From contig CANMEE010000002.1 in the NCBI GenBank assembly GCA_947496865.1, positions 558,001 to 622,000 on the forward strand: 64,000 nt of DNA, given 5' to 3'. This document shows, in pieces, positions 17,164 through 24,873 of the stretch. The translations under genes were made by a program, and so were the position numbers. The DNA comes from an uncultured Sphingomonadaceae bacterium. Its GTDB lineage: Bacteria > Pseudomonadota > Alphaproteobacteria > Sphingomonadales > Sphingomonadaceae. The stretch's first letter is position 1. Every line of letters starts with the position of its first letter. The notes beneath the pieces are model-generated. The model was not told the origin of the DNA. It made no database searches and saw only the letters and a list, made by a program, of their open reading frames with translations.

Positions 17164-17459
17164 CCTTTCTCCCGAAGGGCTTCGATTTCGTCGGCCGTAC
17201 GTTTCGCGGGGTCGGTGGCAATCCGCTCAAGCACTGCAAGTCTCTCTTGCAGGCGATCAATCTTGCCCACCAATTCTTCATTTTCGCTGGAAAGCAGCTC
17301 GATCTTGCGTTCGGCTTTGGGATCGCCTCGATCGGTTGTTCCACCCCATTCGTTTTCAAGGGGATAGCCATGTTTGGCTCTGATCCAATTGTTGATTATG
17401 TAACCAGCATAGCAAACTGCGATGATAGCGATAACAAATCCCGGTCCACCCCAATTCAT
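17160..17459 (-). CDS. Small membrane/coiled-coil protein of the psp operon, member 1
   Basis: 99 residues. One membrane helix (GFVIAIIAVCYAGYIINNW, about 7-25), linker IRAKHGYPLENEWGGTTD, and a coiled coil ending in LQERLAVLERIATDP and ADEIEALREKG. It follows pspC by about 30 bases on the same strand. The combination of one transmembrane helix and a C-terminal coiled coil is the PspB architecture, but it is not PspB itself, which is encoded two genes upstream. Confidence 0.75.
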   Translation of the reverse strand: MNWGGPGFVIAIIAVCYAGYIINNWIRAKHGYPLENEWGGTTDRGDPKAERKIELLSSENEELVGKIDRLQERLAVLERIATDPAKRTADEIEALREKG

Positions 17460-17488
17460 AATTTTTCTCCCTTAATCTCTAATATTTC

Positions 17489-17869
17489 TTAGCGCAGTTT
17501 CTCAATCTCATTGGAGAGCGCGCTGTTGTTACTGGTGTAATATAGTTCCATGTCAGCAAGGCGGCGGTCTATCTCGCGGAAGCGGGATTTAACATCGCGT
17601 GCCGTGCGGCGGGGGGATTGGCGGACACCCTGCCAAAATTCCAAATCTTTCTTGTCGCCGTATAGTTCAATTGGTTTTGGATCAGCAGATTTTGCTGCAA
17701 TCCAGTATGCGACCAGTGTCCACGGAAAGGCGAAGGTCACGGTTGCAACGATTGCGGCAATTCTGATCCACATGACATTGATGCCAGTATAATCTGCTAT
17801 CCCGGCGCATACGCCGCTCCATTTAGCGCGCTGTTTATCCAGATAAAATTTGGTGCGTGTGGAAGACAT
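17489..17869 (-). CDS. pspC: PspC-domain membrane protein of the phage-shock response
   Basis: 126 residues. The PspC domain is clear: FYLDKQRAKWSGVCAGIADY, then NVMWIRIAAIVATVTFAFPW forming the membrane segment. PspC senses inner-membrane damage with PspB and draws PspA away from PspF. The C-terminal third (RFREIDRRLADMELYYTS, then NEIEKLR) repeats the coiled-coil motif of the six genes that follow. Start 17869 lies two bases after the pspB stop. Confidence 0.88.
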   Translation of the reverse strand: MSSTRTKFYLDKQRAKWSGVCAGIADYTGINVMWIRIAAIVATVTFAFPWTLVAYWIAAKSADPKPIELYGDKKDLEFWQGVRQSPRRTARDVKSRFREIDRRLADMELYYTSNNSALSNEIEKLR

Positions 17870-17871
17870 GA

Positions 17872-18168
17872 TTAGCGCCTTTCTTTCAGAAGATTATCAA
17901 AATTTTCGAGCGTTGGTTTTGGGTCGCTGGTTGCATCAGTCAAAGTCGATTGCCGCCAGTTTGGATTGTCTGCTGCCATGATCCGCTCGATGGTTTCCAT
18001 CCGATCATCCAATTTTCTTGCCATCCGGTGCAATTCATCGAGCAGCTGCTCATCTTCATTGGTGATGGTGGCAGATGTTTTCCATTTGGTGACATAGTGG
18101 AAGATTATCCACGGCAGGCCGATAAACAGCATGCCAACGACAAAGATAGGTACGAGTACATTTTCCAT
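17872..18168 (-). CDS. pspB: PspB, phage-shock inner-membrane regulator
   Basis: 98 residues, somewhat longer than the roughly 75-residue enterobacterial PspB. N-terminal membrane helix (VLVPIFVVGMLFIGLPWIIF), then a cytoplasmic coiled coil (LHRMARKLDDRMETIERIM and NPNWRQ) typical of PspB, then about 28 extra residues. Works with PspC to relieve PspA inhibition of PspF. Start 18168 shares a base with the pspA stop codon region, so the two are translationally coupled. Confidence 0.85.
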   Translation of the reverse strand: MENVLVPIFVVGMLFIGLPWIIFHYVTKWKTSATITNEDEQLLDELHRMARKLDDRMETIERIMAADNPNWRQSTLTDATSDPKPTLENFDNLLKERR

Positions 18169-18839
18169 TATTTGTCACCTTTCTTCATGGCCGCCTTCAT
18201 GGCTTCCAATTCATCATCAACCTTGTCGTTGCTTTCCAGAGCAGCAATCTGGTTTTCCAGTGTTTCTGGCTCACCACCCATAGTCAGTGCATCGGCGCGG
18301 CCTTCTGCATGGTCAACCTGACGTTCGAGATATTCAAATTTCGAAAAGGCATCATGGACTTTATCGCCATTATACATTTCGCGAATTTTATAGCGGTTCT
18401 CGGCACTTTCTAGGCGGTTGATCAAACCGCTTTGGCGGGATCGCGCTTCCTGCAATTTCTTTTGCAGTTTCGCAATGTCACCTTCTGAAGCGCGGAGCGC
18501 GTCATCGAGTACCTGAATTTCAACGGTCAGCTGTTCGGCCATATCAGATGCTTTGCGTTTTTCGATCAAAGCGGCCTTTGCCAGATCTTCGCGATCTTTG
18601 GACAGCGCCAGTTGGGCTTTTTCGTTCCAATCTTCCGTCAACTGTTCCAGCTTGTCTATATGCCGGCGCATTTCCTTTTGGTCGGCAATGGTGCGAGCGG
18701 CAGAAGCGCGAACTTCGACAAGGGTCTCTTCCATTTCCAGAATGATCATCCGGATCAACTTGGAAGGATCCTCCGCCTTATCCAACATGTCTGTGACATT
18801 GGCGGCGATGATATCGCGCGTTCTTGAAAAAATACCCAT
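18168..18839 (-). CDS. pspA: PspA, membrane-stabilising ESCRT-III-like protein and PspF inhibitor
   Basis: 223 residues from ATG 18839 (MGIFSRTRDIIAANVTDML), the invariant family start; the frame stays open upstream to 19010 by chance. The protein is nearly all coiled coil: DPSKLIRMIILEMEETLVEV, then the Glu/Arg/Lys-rich helices. PspA oligomers coat and repair damaged inner membrane and, when free, hold PspF inactive. Second gene after the sigma-54 promoter, preceded by a leader that contains a small reading frame and a strong hairpin. Confidence 0.95.
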   Translation of the reverse strand: MGIFSRTRDIIAANVTDMLDKAEDPSKLIRMIILEMEETLVEVRASAARTIADQKEMRRHIDKLEQLTEDWNEKAQLALSKDREDLAKAALIEKRKASDMAEQLTVEIQVLDDALRASEGDIAKLQKKLQEARSRQSGLINRLESAENRYKIREMYNGDKVHDAFSKFEYLERQVDHAEGRADALTMGGEPETLENQIAALESNDKVDDELEAMKAAMKKGDK

Positions 18840-18950
18840 GGTTAAACTCCGGTAGTTGCTAGCGTTGCGCCTGGAATGGTTCGAACGTTCAGGCTGGTCT
18901 TCGTAAAATTGTGCGTCTTCGATAAATTCAATGTCTTCAATCTCGAAAGG

Positions 18951-18997
18951 TGGCCGGGACCGAACTTCGGCAAGGGGGAATGAAGGGGTCCCGGCCA
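18951..18997 (-). promoter_or_regulatory. Strong stem-loop in the psp mRNA between the small peptide gene and pspA
   Basis: A perfect 11-bp, GC-rich inverted repeat pairs 18951-18961 (tggccgggacc) with 18987-18997 (ggtcccggcca) around a 25-base loop. It begins ten bases after the stop of the 60-codon frame and ends 111 bases before pspA. No T-run follows in the direction of transcription, so an attenuator, mRNA-processing or stability role is more likely than a terminator. Confidence 0.55.
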
Positions 18998-19006
18998 TTT
19001 CGCCTG

Positions 19007-19189
19007 TCACGCTTTATAGCTGACAGATGGGGAAATTACACCATCTTCGGAGATGGTAGGGCCCTGCGCTTCTGCAGGGCCAACAGCGCTGATCAAAATC
19101 GTCAGGCTGAACAGCAGGACGGAAATGACGGCAGAAACATCGGTTCTGCTCAAATTCGCGAGTTTGCCTGTTTTCGTGGTTGCTGACAT
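19007..19189 (-). CDS. Small secreted or membrane peptide, first gene of the psp operon
   Basis: 60 residues, recognised by no family name I know. The start is strongly supported by a CGGAGG Shine-Dalgarno eight bases upstream of ATG 19189. A charged N-terminus (17 residues) precedes a hydrophobic stretch (VSAVISVLLFSLTILISAVG) and an Ala-x-Ala site (AEAQG). The product is therefore either a signal peptide releasing a 19-residue peptide or a single-pass membrane protein. It lies about 40 bases after the predicted sigma-54 transcription start and before pspA, so it should be induced with the stress response. Could be a leader whose translation controls pspA. Confidence 0.7.
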   Translation of the reverse strand: MSATTKTGKLANLSRTDVSAVISVLLFSLTILISAVGPAEAQGPTISEDGVISPSVSYKA

Positions 19190-19241
19190 TTTATCCTCCG
19201 TTTGGTCGTTTTCTGGTCCCTTGCGGGTTCGAAACTAACAT

Positions 19242-19257
19242 TGCAGGAGGCGTGCCA
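19242..19257 (-). promoter_or_regulatory. Sigma-54 promoter of the psp operon
   Basis: Read on the minus strand, 19257 to 19242 is TGGCAC-GCCTC-CTGCA. The GG of the -24 and the GC of the -12 elements are at exact sigma-54 spacing (consensus TGGCAC-N5-TTGCA, one mismatch). The predicted start lies near 19230, about 40 bases before the small peptide gene. The AT-rich stretch at 19258-19350, between here and pspF, is where PspF and IHF sites are expected. Confidence 0.85.
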
Positions 19258-19356
19258 GTTTTATAAATATCTAATAAATAAGGATAATATAAAAATCTGA
19301 CAAAATGCATATGGTATTAATTGCTATTTAATAGGAAATGGCACTATATATTGGGC

Positions 19357-20400
19357 ATGGAGCGCGAAAATCAGTTCATCGGGGAGTCTGGGGCCTTTCT
19401 GGATGCCGTCGAAAAGGCCAGCCGAGCCGCGGGATTAAACCGTCCCGTCCTTGTTATAGGCGAGCGTGGCACAGGTAAAGAGTTGATCGCGGAACGGCTG
19501 CACCGCCTCAGTACGCGGTGGGATGGACCTTTAGTGACGCTCAACTGTGCGGCCATGCCGGAGACATTGATCGAGGCAGAGCTATTCGGCCATGAGGCAG
19601 GTGCTTTTACTGGGGCTACGAAAAGCCGGGTAGGTCGCTTTGAAGAAGCGGACGGAGGAACATTATTCCTCGACGAGCTTGGAACTTTGTCATCGGCGGC
19701 TCAGGAAAGGCTGCTTCGTGCAGTAGAATATGGCGAAATTACCCGTATCGGTTCCTCGCGGCCGCAGCGTGTGGACGTACGGATCGTTGCCGCAACCAAT
19801 GCCGATCTCCCCAAAATGGCTGATGAAGGCACATTCCGGGCGGATCTACTCGACCGTTTGTCCTTTGAAGTCGTGACCTTGCCGCCACTGCGTTATCGCG
19901 AGGGTGATGTACCGGTACTGGCCGAATATTTCGGACGACGCATGGCTGCGGAATTGGAATGGGAACAATGGCCTGGTTTTGGCCATTTGGCTTCTGAAGC
20001 GCTTGCCCGCCATCAATGGCCGGGCAATGTCCGCGAATTGCGTAACGTCATTGAGCGGGCTGTCTATCAATGGAGTGACTATTCGCGACCGGTGGATCAT
20101 ATCGTCTTTGATCCATTTGAATCACCGTGGAAGCCACAAACAACTGCGTCGCAGGATTCGGAACCTGTTAAGTCAAGTCAAGCGCCTGAACAAGCAGATG
20201 CCGCACCGCCAACCGCTGCGGTAGAACCGGCTTATTCGGCGGTCGATGACATGAAAGAAGCTGTCGAAGCGTTCGAGAAACGCATCTTGGAAGCGGCTCT
20301 TGCCAAATCACGCTATAATCAGCGACAAACAGCAAAGGCGCTCAATCTGACCTACGATCAGTTGCGCCATTCGCTGAAACGCCACGACCTTCTGGGATAG
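19357..20400 (+). CDS. pspF: PspF, sigma-54-dependent activator of the psp operon
   Basis: 347 residues from ATG 19357 (MERENQFIGESGAFLDA); the longer frame uses a TTG. There is no N-terminal receiver or GAF domain, as in PspF. AAA+ domain: Walker A GERGTGKELIA, the sigma-54 contact loop GAFTGA, Walker B TLFLDELGTLS, Arg finger region RPQRVDVRIVAATN. A Fis-type helix-turn-helix ends the protein (NQRQTAKALNLTYDQLRHS). Divergent from the psp operon with the sigma-54 promoter between them, the classic arrangement, with PspA as negative regulator. Confidence 0.95.
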   Translation: MERENQFIGESGAFLDAVEKASRAAGLNRPVLVIGERGTGKELIAERLHRLSTRWDGPLVTLNCAAMPETLIEAELFGHEAGAFTGATKSRVGRFEEADGGTLFLDELGTLSSAAQERLLRAVEYGEITRIGSSRPQRVDVRIVAATNADLPKMADEGTFRADLLDRLSFEVVTLPPLRYREGDVPVLAEYFGRRMAAELEWEQWPGFGHLASEALARHQWPGNVRELRNVIERAVYQWSDYSRPVDHIVFDPFESPWKPQTTASQDSEPVKSSQAPEQADAAPPTAAVEPAYSAVDDMKEAVEAFEKRILEAALAKSRYNQRQTAKALNLTYDQLRHSLKRHDLLG

Positions 20401-20505
20401 CTTTCACTAGCATTATTACCTTGTTATCAACCGGCCACTTGCCTTGAATGGGCCAGCTCTTTGATTATCTAAATATATGAAGCAATCGGGACGTGAGGGG
20501 AACAT

Positions 20506-21867
20506 ATGAGTGAGCGCGGTGAGATGACAACGAAGCGAACTTTATGGTCTCGCGCCGAAGAAATGGCGCTCAAAGCTCCACCAGAACGCAATCGCTATGT
20601 CGATTTCCTCCGGGCCTTTTCTATTCTTGCCGTCGTTATAGGCCACTGGCTGGTTGCTGCACCTTACATAGACAATGGCGCTGTGCAGGGCGGGCATCTA
20701 CTGGGCATTCTGCCATGGACGCAATGGCTGACCTGGGGTTTTCAGGTTATGCCAATTTTCTTCCTCGTTGGAGGGTTTTCTCACGCGCTATCATGGTCGG
20801 CAAACCGCAGAAACAAAGGCAGTTATGCAGGTTGGTTTACTGGCCGCCTGCGCCGTCTGATCAATCCGGTTTTGCCGCTTTTCCTGATCTGGACGCTCTT
20901 TGCTTTGTTTGGCACAGCCATGGGCGTAGATCGAAAAATTGTTGAATTGGCCACACAATTGGCTTTAATCCCGGTTTGGTTTCTGGCGGTCTATCTTATG
21001 GTCGGCGCCGTGGTGCCGTTTACCCATGCGGCATGGAAACGCTTTGGAATGGCATCTTTTTGGGGACTCGTCGCCGGTGCAATTGCTTTAGATGCAGTGA
21101 CCTTTGCATTGCATGTGCCTTATGTGAATTTTGTGAACTTTGCGTTCATCTGGTTGGCAGTACACCAACTCGGTTATGCGTGGAGCGAGGGCTATTTCTC
21201 TAACCCTAACCGAGCTTTCTTATGGGGCATAGGCGGATTGACGGCTTTAGGGCTTTTAGTCGGCTTTGGTCCTTACCCGGTCGCGATGATCGGTGTTCCC
21301 GGCGAAGCGGTGAGCAACAGTATGCCGCCGACCATAGCCTTGCTTGCATTGGGGATCGCACAAACCGGATTTGCTTTGGCGCTTGAACCAAAGGCACGCC
21401 GCATGCTCGACAACATCCGGATATGGACAGGCGTGGTGCTGATGAACGGGATGATCATGACCACCTATCTCTGGCATCTGACCGCGTTTGTGCTTGTAAT
21501 GGTGGGCGCTTGGTTGCTTGGCGGCATCGGCCTTGAAGTCGCTCCAGGAAGTGCAAGCTGGTGGCTTTCCCGGCCAATCTGGTTCATTCTCTACATCGTA
21601 GCCTTGCTTCCGCTTATCATGATTTTCGCGAAATATGAGCAAGCGGGAGCTGGCGGCGGCCAGACAGACAAAGCGGACCTTCCGCATTGGCGGTTGATTG
21701 TCGGGTTGCTGTTCGTTTGCGCCGGCTTGGCCGCCACGGCGGCGATCAGCATTGCCAGTCCACTGGGCATCACTGGTGTCCGCCTGTGGGTGGTTGCGAT
21801 GCCGTTTATAGGGGCGGCCTTTATCGGATTTGGCCCTGCCCATAAGCTCGCAAGACGCCTTCGCTAA
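20506..21867 (+). CDS. Acyltransferase-3 family integral membrane protein
   Basis: 453 residues with about ten hydrophobic helices. The family start is present: RYVDFLRAFSILAVVIGHW with the conserved His of acyltransferase 3, then PIFFLVGGFSHALSW and GRLRRLINPVLPLFL. Members O-acylate extracellular polysaccharides, peptidoglycan or lipids. Start 20506 has GAGGGGA upstream; another ATG (MTTKRT) is six codons later. No polysaccharide genes adjoin it, so the acceptor is unknown. A bidirectional terminator follows. Confidence 0.85.
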   Translation: MSERGEMTTKRTLWSRAEEMALKAPPERNRYVDFLRAFSILAVVIGHWLVAAPYIDNGAVQGGHLLGILPWTQWLTWGFQVMPIFFLVGGFSHALSWSANRRNKGSYAGWFTGRLRRLINPVLPLFLIWTLFALFGTAMGVDRKIVELATQLALIPVWFLAVYLMVGAVVPFTHAAWKRFGMASFWGLVAGAIALDAVTFALHVPYVNFVNFAFIWLAVHQLGYAWSEGYFSNPNRAFLWGIGGLTALGLLVGFGPYPVAMIGVPGEAVSNSMPPTIALLALGIAQTGFALALEPKARRMLDNIRIWTGVVLMNGMIMTTYLWHLTAFVLVMVGAWLLGGIGLEVAPGSASWWLSRPIWFILYIVALLPLIMIFAKYEQAGAGGGQTDKADLPHWRLIVGLLFVCAGLAATAAISIASPLGITGVRLWVVAMPFIGAAFIGFGPAHKLARRLR

Positions 21868-21885
21868 CTTCTTGTGCAGGCAAAA

Positions 21886-21909
21886 AAAGAGGGCCCTGAA
21901 GCCCTCTTT
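21886..21909. terminator. Bidirectional intrinsic terminator
   Basis: The stem aaagagggc (21886-21894) and gccctcttt (21901-21909) encloses a 6-base loop, with an A-run on the left and T-rich sequence on the right. It lies between the convergent acyltransferase and PuuD-like genes and can end both transcripts. Confidence 0.85.
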
Positions 21910-21930
21910 CCGTTTACTTTGTAAGCAGAT

Positions 21931-22497
21931 CTAGCCGCCCAAATTAGAATTCACCATGCAATAGAGCATCGGCAGCGACAACAAGGTGTTGGTCCGCGAT
22001 GCCATGAGGGCGATTTTACCGGCAGAGGCCTTCGCATCGGCATCTGCCTCGACAATACCCAGTACTTTTTTCTGATTGGGCCAGATCAGGAACCATACGT
22101 TAAAGGCCATGATCAGTGCCATCCACATGCCGACACCGATTAGCAAATAGCCTTCTTGCAATAGCAAAGCCTGCTGCAGATAGCCGGTCAAATGCGCGAC
22201 AATCAGACCAGTAATCACTGTGAACAAGGCGGACCAGCGAAAATAGTATAAAGCGCTAGGGGCGATGTGTTTGGACACAGCCGGTTTGGCTTCGTCAGGA
22301 ATATTCGGCATTTGCGGGACTTGCACAAAATTGAAATAATAGAGCAGACCGATCCACAGGACGCCGAAAAATGTGTGAAGCCAGCGGAATATCCCATTAA
22401 TGGGATCACCGAGCGGCCCGATGCCAACAATCACCAATATGGCAAGTAACAAGCCTACCAACATGACCAAATTCAAATTACCAAAAAGCTTCGCCAT
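21931..22497 (-). CDS. PuuD-like integral membrane protein (urate hydroxylase N-terminal membrane-domain family)
   Basis: 188 residues from ATG 22497, which follows a GGGGGAG site. Four or five membrane helices; the first conserved block is GIFRWLHTFFGVLWIGLLYY with His and Tyr, then SALYYFRWSALFTVITGL, fitting the membrane domain of PuuD. The cytochrome c part of true PuuD is absent and no purine genes are nearby, so a urate role is not supported. Many alphaproteobacteria carry such a stand-alone domain of unknown function. Confidence 0.72.
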   Translation of the reverse strand: MAKLFGNLNLVMLVGLLLAILVIVGIGPLGDPINGIFRWLHTFFGVLWIGLLYYFNFVQVPQMPNIPDEAKPAVSKHIAPSALYYFRWSALFTVITGLIVAHLTGYLQQALLLQEGYLLIGVGMWMALIMAFNVWFLIWPNQKKVLGIVEADADAKASAGKIALMASRTNTLLSLPMLYCMVNSNLGG

Positions 22498-22671
22498 TTT
22501 TATCTCCCCCAAAACAATGTGTAACGTGCCGTAATATTATGTCGTTAAGCCATTTTTGTCACGGAAAAACGCCGTTAGCTGCACATATGCTCTAAAGGGC
22601 AGTTGCTGATGGAACCTTTTGTCACCATATGCGCTATTTGAAAGTCATTCTAACTATGGAGAAAATTCTCG

Positions 22672-23277
22672 ATGTCCTTTGAACTTCCCGCACTGCCTTA
22701 TAGCAAAACCGCTTTCGGTGAATTAATCTCTGAAGCGACGTTTAATTTCCATCACGGAAAGCACCATAACGCCTATGTGACCAAAACCAACGACGCGATT
22801 GCGGGCACAGATCACGCGGGCAAGAAATTGTCCGACATCATTAAGGCATCAGACGGCGGGTTGTTTAACAACGCGGCACAGGTATGGAACCACAGCTTTT
22901 ACTGGTTGTGCTTAAGCCCTGAAAAGAAAGAAATGCCCGCCGAATTGAAGAGCCGTATCGAAGCGGACTTTGGCTCGGTCGAAGATTTCAAAGAAAAATT
23001 CAAAGCCGAAGCCGTTGGCCACTTTGCCAGCGGTTGGGCCTGGTTGGTGCTAAACGGTGATAAGCTGGAAATCACGTCCTTGCATGATGCAGATAGTCCC
23101 GTCGCGCATGGCATGAAGCCATTGTTGACGATCGACGTTTGGGAGCATGCATATTATCTGGATTACCAGAATGCCCGCCCAGATTATGTATCTGCATTAC
23201 TCGACAGCGCAATTGACTGGGACTTTGTCGCGCAAAACCTTGATGGGGAAGGCGTGAGCCGCGCAGATCAAGGCTAA
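22672..23277 (+). CDS. sodB: Iron-type superoxide dismutase
   Basis: 201 residues. The four metal ligands are visible: His in FNFHHGKHHNAYV, His in AQVWNHSFYW, and Asp and His in DVWEHAYYLDY. NNAAQVWNH places Gln before the second His, which is typical of Fe-SOD rather than Mn-SOD. No signal peptide, so it detoxifies superoxide in the cytoplasm. Followed directly by a strong terminator. Confidence 0.95.
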   Translation: MSFELPALPYSKTAFGELISEATFNFHHGKHHNAYVTKTNDAIAGTDHAGKKLSDIIKASDGGLFNNAAQVWNHSFYWLCLSPEKKEMPAELKSRIEADFGSVEDFKEKFKAEAVGHFASGWAWLVLNGDKLEITSLHDADSPVAHGMKPLLTIDVWEHAYYLDYQNARPDYVSALLDSAIDWDFVAQNLDGEGVSRADQG

Positions 23278-23301
23278 TCCATCTTATCACAAGAATTTAA
23301 G

Positions 23302-23334
23302 AACCGCGCTCCGATAAACTGGGGCGCGGTTTTT
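23302..23334. terminator. Intrinsic terminator after sodB
   Basis: The stem aaccgcgctcc (23302-23312) and ggggcgcggtt (23321-23331), with one T-G pair, encloses an 8-base loop and ends in a run of T on the plus strand. It abuts the stop of the convergent yciB gene. Confidence 0.88.
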
Positions 23335-23947
23335 ATTTGGATCCGGCTTCTTCAGCCTCTTCCTCTTGTCCAAGGTCAAGACCGTGGCGCATCAACATCG
23401 GGACATTGGCAATCGCAAAGATAAACGACAATATCGTGATGCCCCATACTTTGAGCGTTAACCAGAGATCGAAGGTCAGGGTAAGTCGCATGGCCTCGTT
23501 GAGCACCGCCATAGCGACGAAAAATATCGCCCAATTACGGGACAGTTTCAGCCAACCTTCGTCGGACAGCCCTTCATAGGCCGCTTGCAGTAGATATTTC
23601 AGCATGGCCTTGCCCCTGAGCAATCCGACACCCAATATGATGGCGAAACCAAGATATATGATTGTCGGCTTGATCTGAATGAAGCGTGGGTCGTTGAAAT
23701 AGATGGTCAGCGCGCCAAAGCCGATAACGAGCACGGCGGATAGCCATAGCATCGGAGATATCTTACCCATTTTCCATTTGGATATAATCACGGCAACAAG
23801 GATAGCGGCCATAAAAGCAGCGGTTCCCGCGATGATACCGACAAACTTATAGGCCAGGAAAAATACCAACAGTGGCCCGAAATCGAGCGCAAAGCCTAGA
23901 CCCTTATTTTCTTTCTTCGGCTCTACATTGATGACGTCATCACTCAT
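23333..23947 (-). CDS. yciB: YciB/IspZ inner-membrane protein
   Basis: 204 residues with five hydrophobic helices: GPLLVFFLAYKFVGIIAGTA, then DPRFIQIKPTIIY and LSRNWAIFFVAMAVLNEAMR. The last block, with W and NE, is the family signature. YciB (IspZ) contributes to envelope and septum synthesis and intracellular spread in Shigella. It overlaps ftsY by four bases as the last gene of dapF-mtaB-ftsY-yciB. The C-terminus is acidic (EEEAEEAG). Confidence 0.92.
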   Translation of the reverse strand: MSDDVINVEPKKENKGLGFALDFGPLLVFFLAYKFVGIIAGTAAFMAAILVAVIISKWKMGKISPMLWLSAVLVIGFGALTIYFNDPRFIQIKPTIIYLGFAIILGVGLLRGKAMLKYLLQAAYEGLSDEGWLKLSRNWAIFFVAMAVLNEAMRLTLTFDLWLTLKVWGITILSFIFAIANVPMLMRHGLDLGQEEEAEEAGSK

Positions 23948-24873
23948 TCTTCAATTCCTGCTATGGCTCCGGCGAGATCATTGGCGTCAAAGGGCCTCAG
24001 ATCTTCCATTGTCTCTCCGACACCAATCGCGTGGATTGGCATTTTAAATTGCTTCGCTGCGGCGACGAGTACGCCACCGCGCGCTGTGCCATCCAACTTC
24101 GTCATGATTAGGCCGGTAACCTTTGCCACTTCCTTAAACACTTCAATTTGCGACAGAGCGTTTTGTCCCGTTGTTGCGTCCAGGACCAATACTACATCAT
24201 GAGGGGCTTCGGGATTGAGCCGACCGAGCACGCGCCGAATCTTGTCGAGCTCATCCATAAGTTCCGTGCGGTTTTGCAGCCGCCCGGCTGTATCGACGAT
24301 TAACACATCAATTCCGGTGGCAGTGGCCTGTTTAACACCTTCATAGACGATACTGGCACTGTCGCCGCCTTCTTTGCCGCTGATGATCGGAACACCAAGC
24401 CGTTCGGCCCAGACTTTGAGCTGTCCAATCGCCGCGGCCCGGAACGTATCGCCGGCAGCCAACATCACGCCATAATCCTGCTCAAGGAACAGATGGGCCA
24501 ATTTTGCAATGGTTGTGGTTTTTCCCGAACCATTGACGCCAATGACCAAAATCACCTGCGGCCGAGGAAAGGCGTCAATTTCCAGCGGTATTGCTACGGG
24601 TTCCAATATACCCGCGATTTCCGACTGGATAATTTCGCGAACCGCGTGCTCGCTAAGGCCTTTTTCAAACCGTTCGTTTGACAGTTTTTCGCGGATAGAA
24701 GCCGCTGTGGCGGGCCCAAGGTCCGAAATGATCAGTGCATCTTCGATTTCGTCGAGAGTCGCGTCGTCGAGCTTGGCCTTGGTCACAAGTCCTGTCAGGT
24801 TTTCGGTCAGTTTCCCCGACGTCTTGCTGAAGCCGCCGAACAGGCGGTCCCTCCACCCCGGTTTTTCACTCAT
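23944..24873 (-). CDS. ftsY: FtsY, signal-recognition-particle receptor GTPase
   Basis: 309 residues. N domain (LDEIEDALIISDLGPATA) and G domain with GVNGSGKTTTIAKLA, then AAGDTFRAAAIGQLKVW, DTAGRLQNRTELMDEL and TKLDGTARGGVLV, all SRP-type GTPase motifs. It docks with Ffh (encoded at 29012) to deliver ribosomes to the Sec translocon. The acidic N-terminal A domain is almost absent, as in many alphaproteobacteria. Overlaps both neighbours by four bases. Confidence 0.95.
   Translation of the reverse strand: MSEKPGWRDRLFGGFSKTSGKLTENLTGLVTKAKLDDATLDEIEDALIISDLGPATAASIREKLSNERFEKGLSEHAVREIIQSEIAGILEPVAIPLEIDAFPRPQVILVIGVNGSGKTTTIAKLAHLFLEQDYGVMLAAGDTFRAAAIGQLKVWAERLGVPIISGKEGGDSASIVYEGVKQATATGIDVLIVDTAGRLQNRTELMDELDKIRRVLGRLNPEAPHDVVLVLDATTGQNALSQIEVFKEVAKVTGLIMTKLDGTARGGVLVAAAKQFKMPIHAIGVGETMEDLRPFDANDLAGAIAGIEE

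Noticed and set aside
18840..19006. In-frame N-terminal extension of pspA back to 19010
   Set aside because: PspA proteins start MGIFSR, and the extension contains the hairpin leader with no homology.
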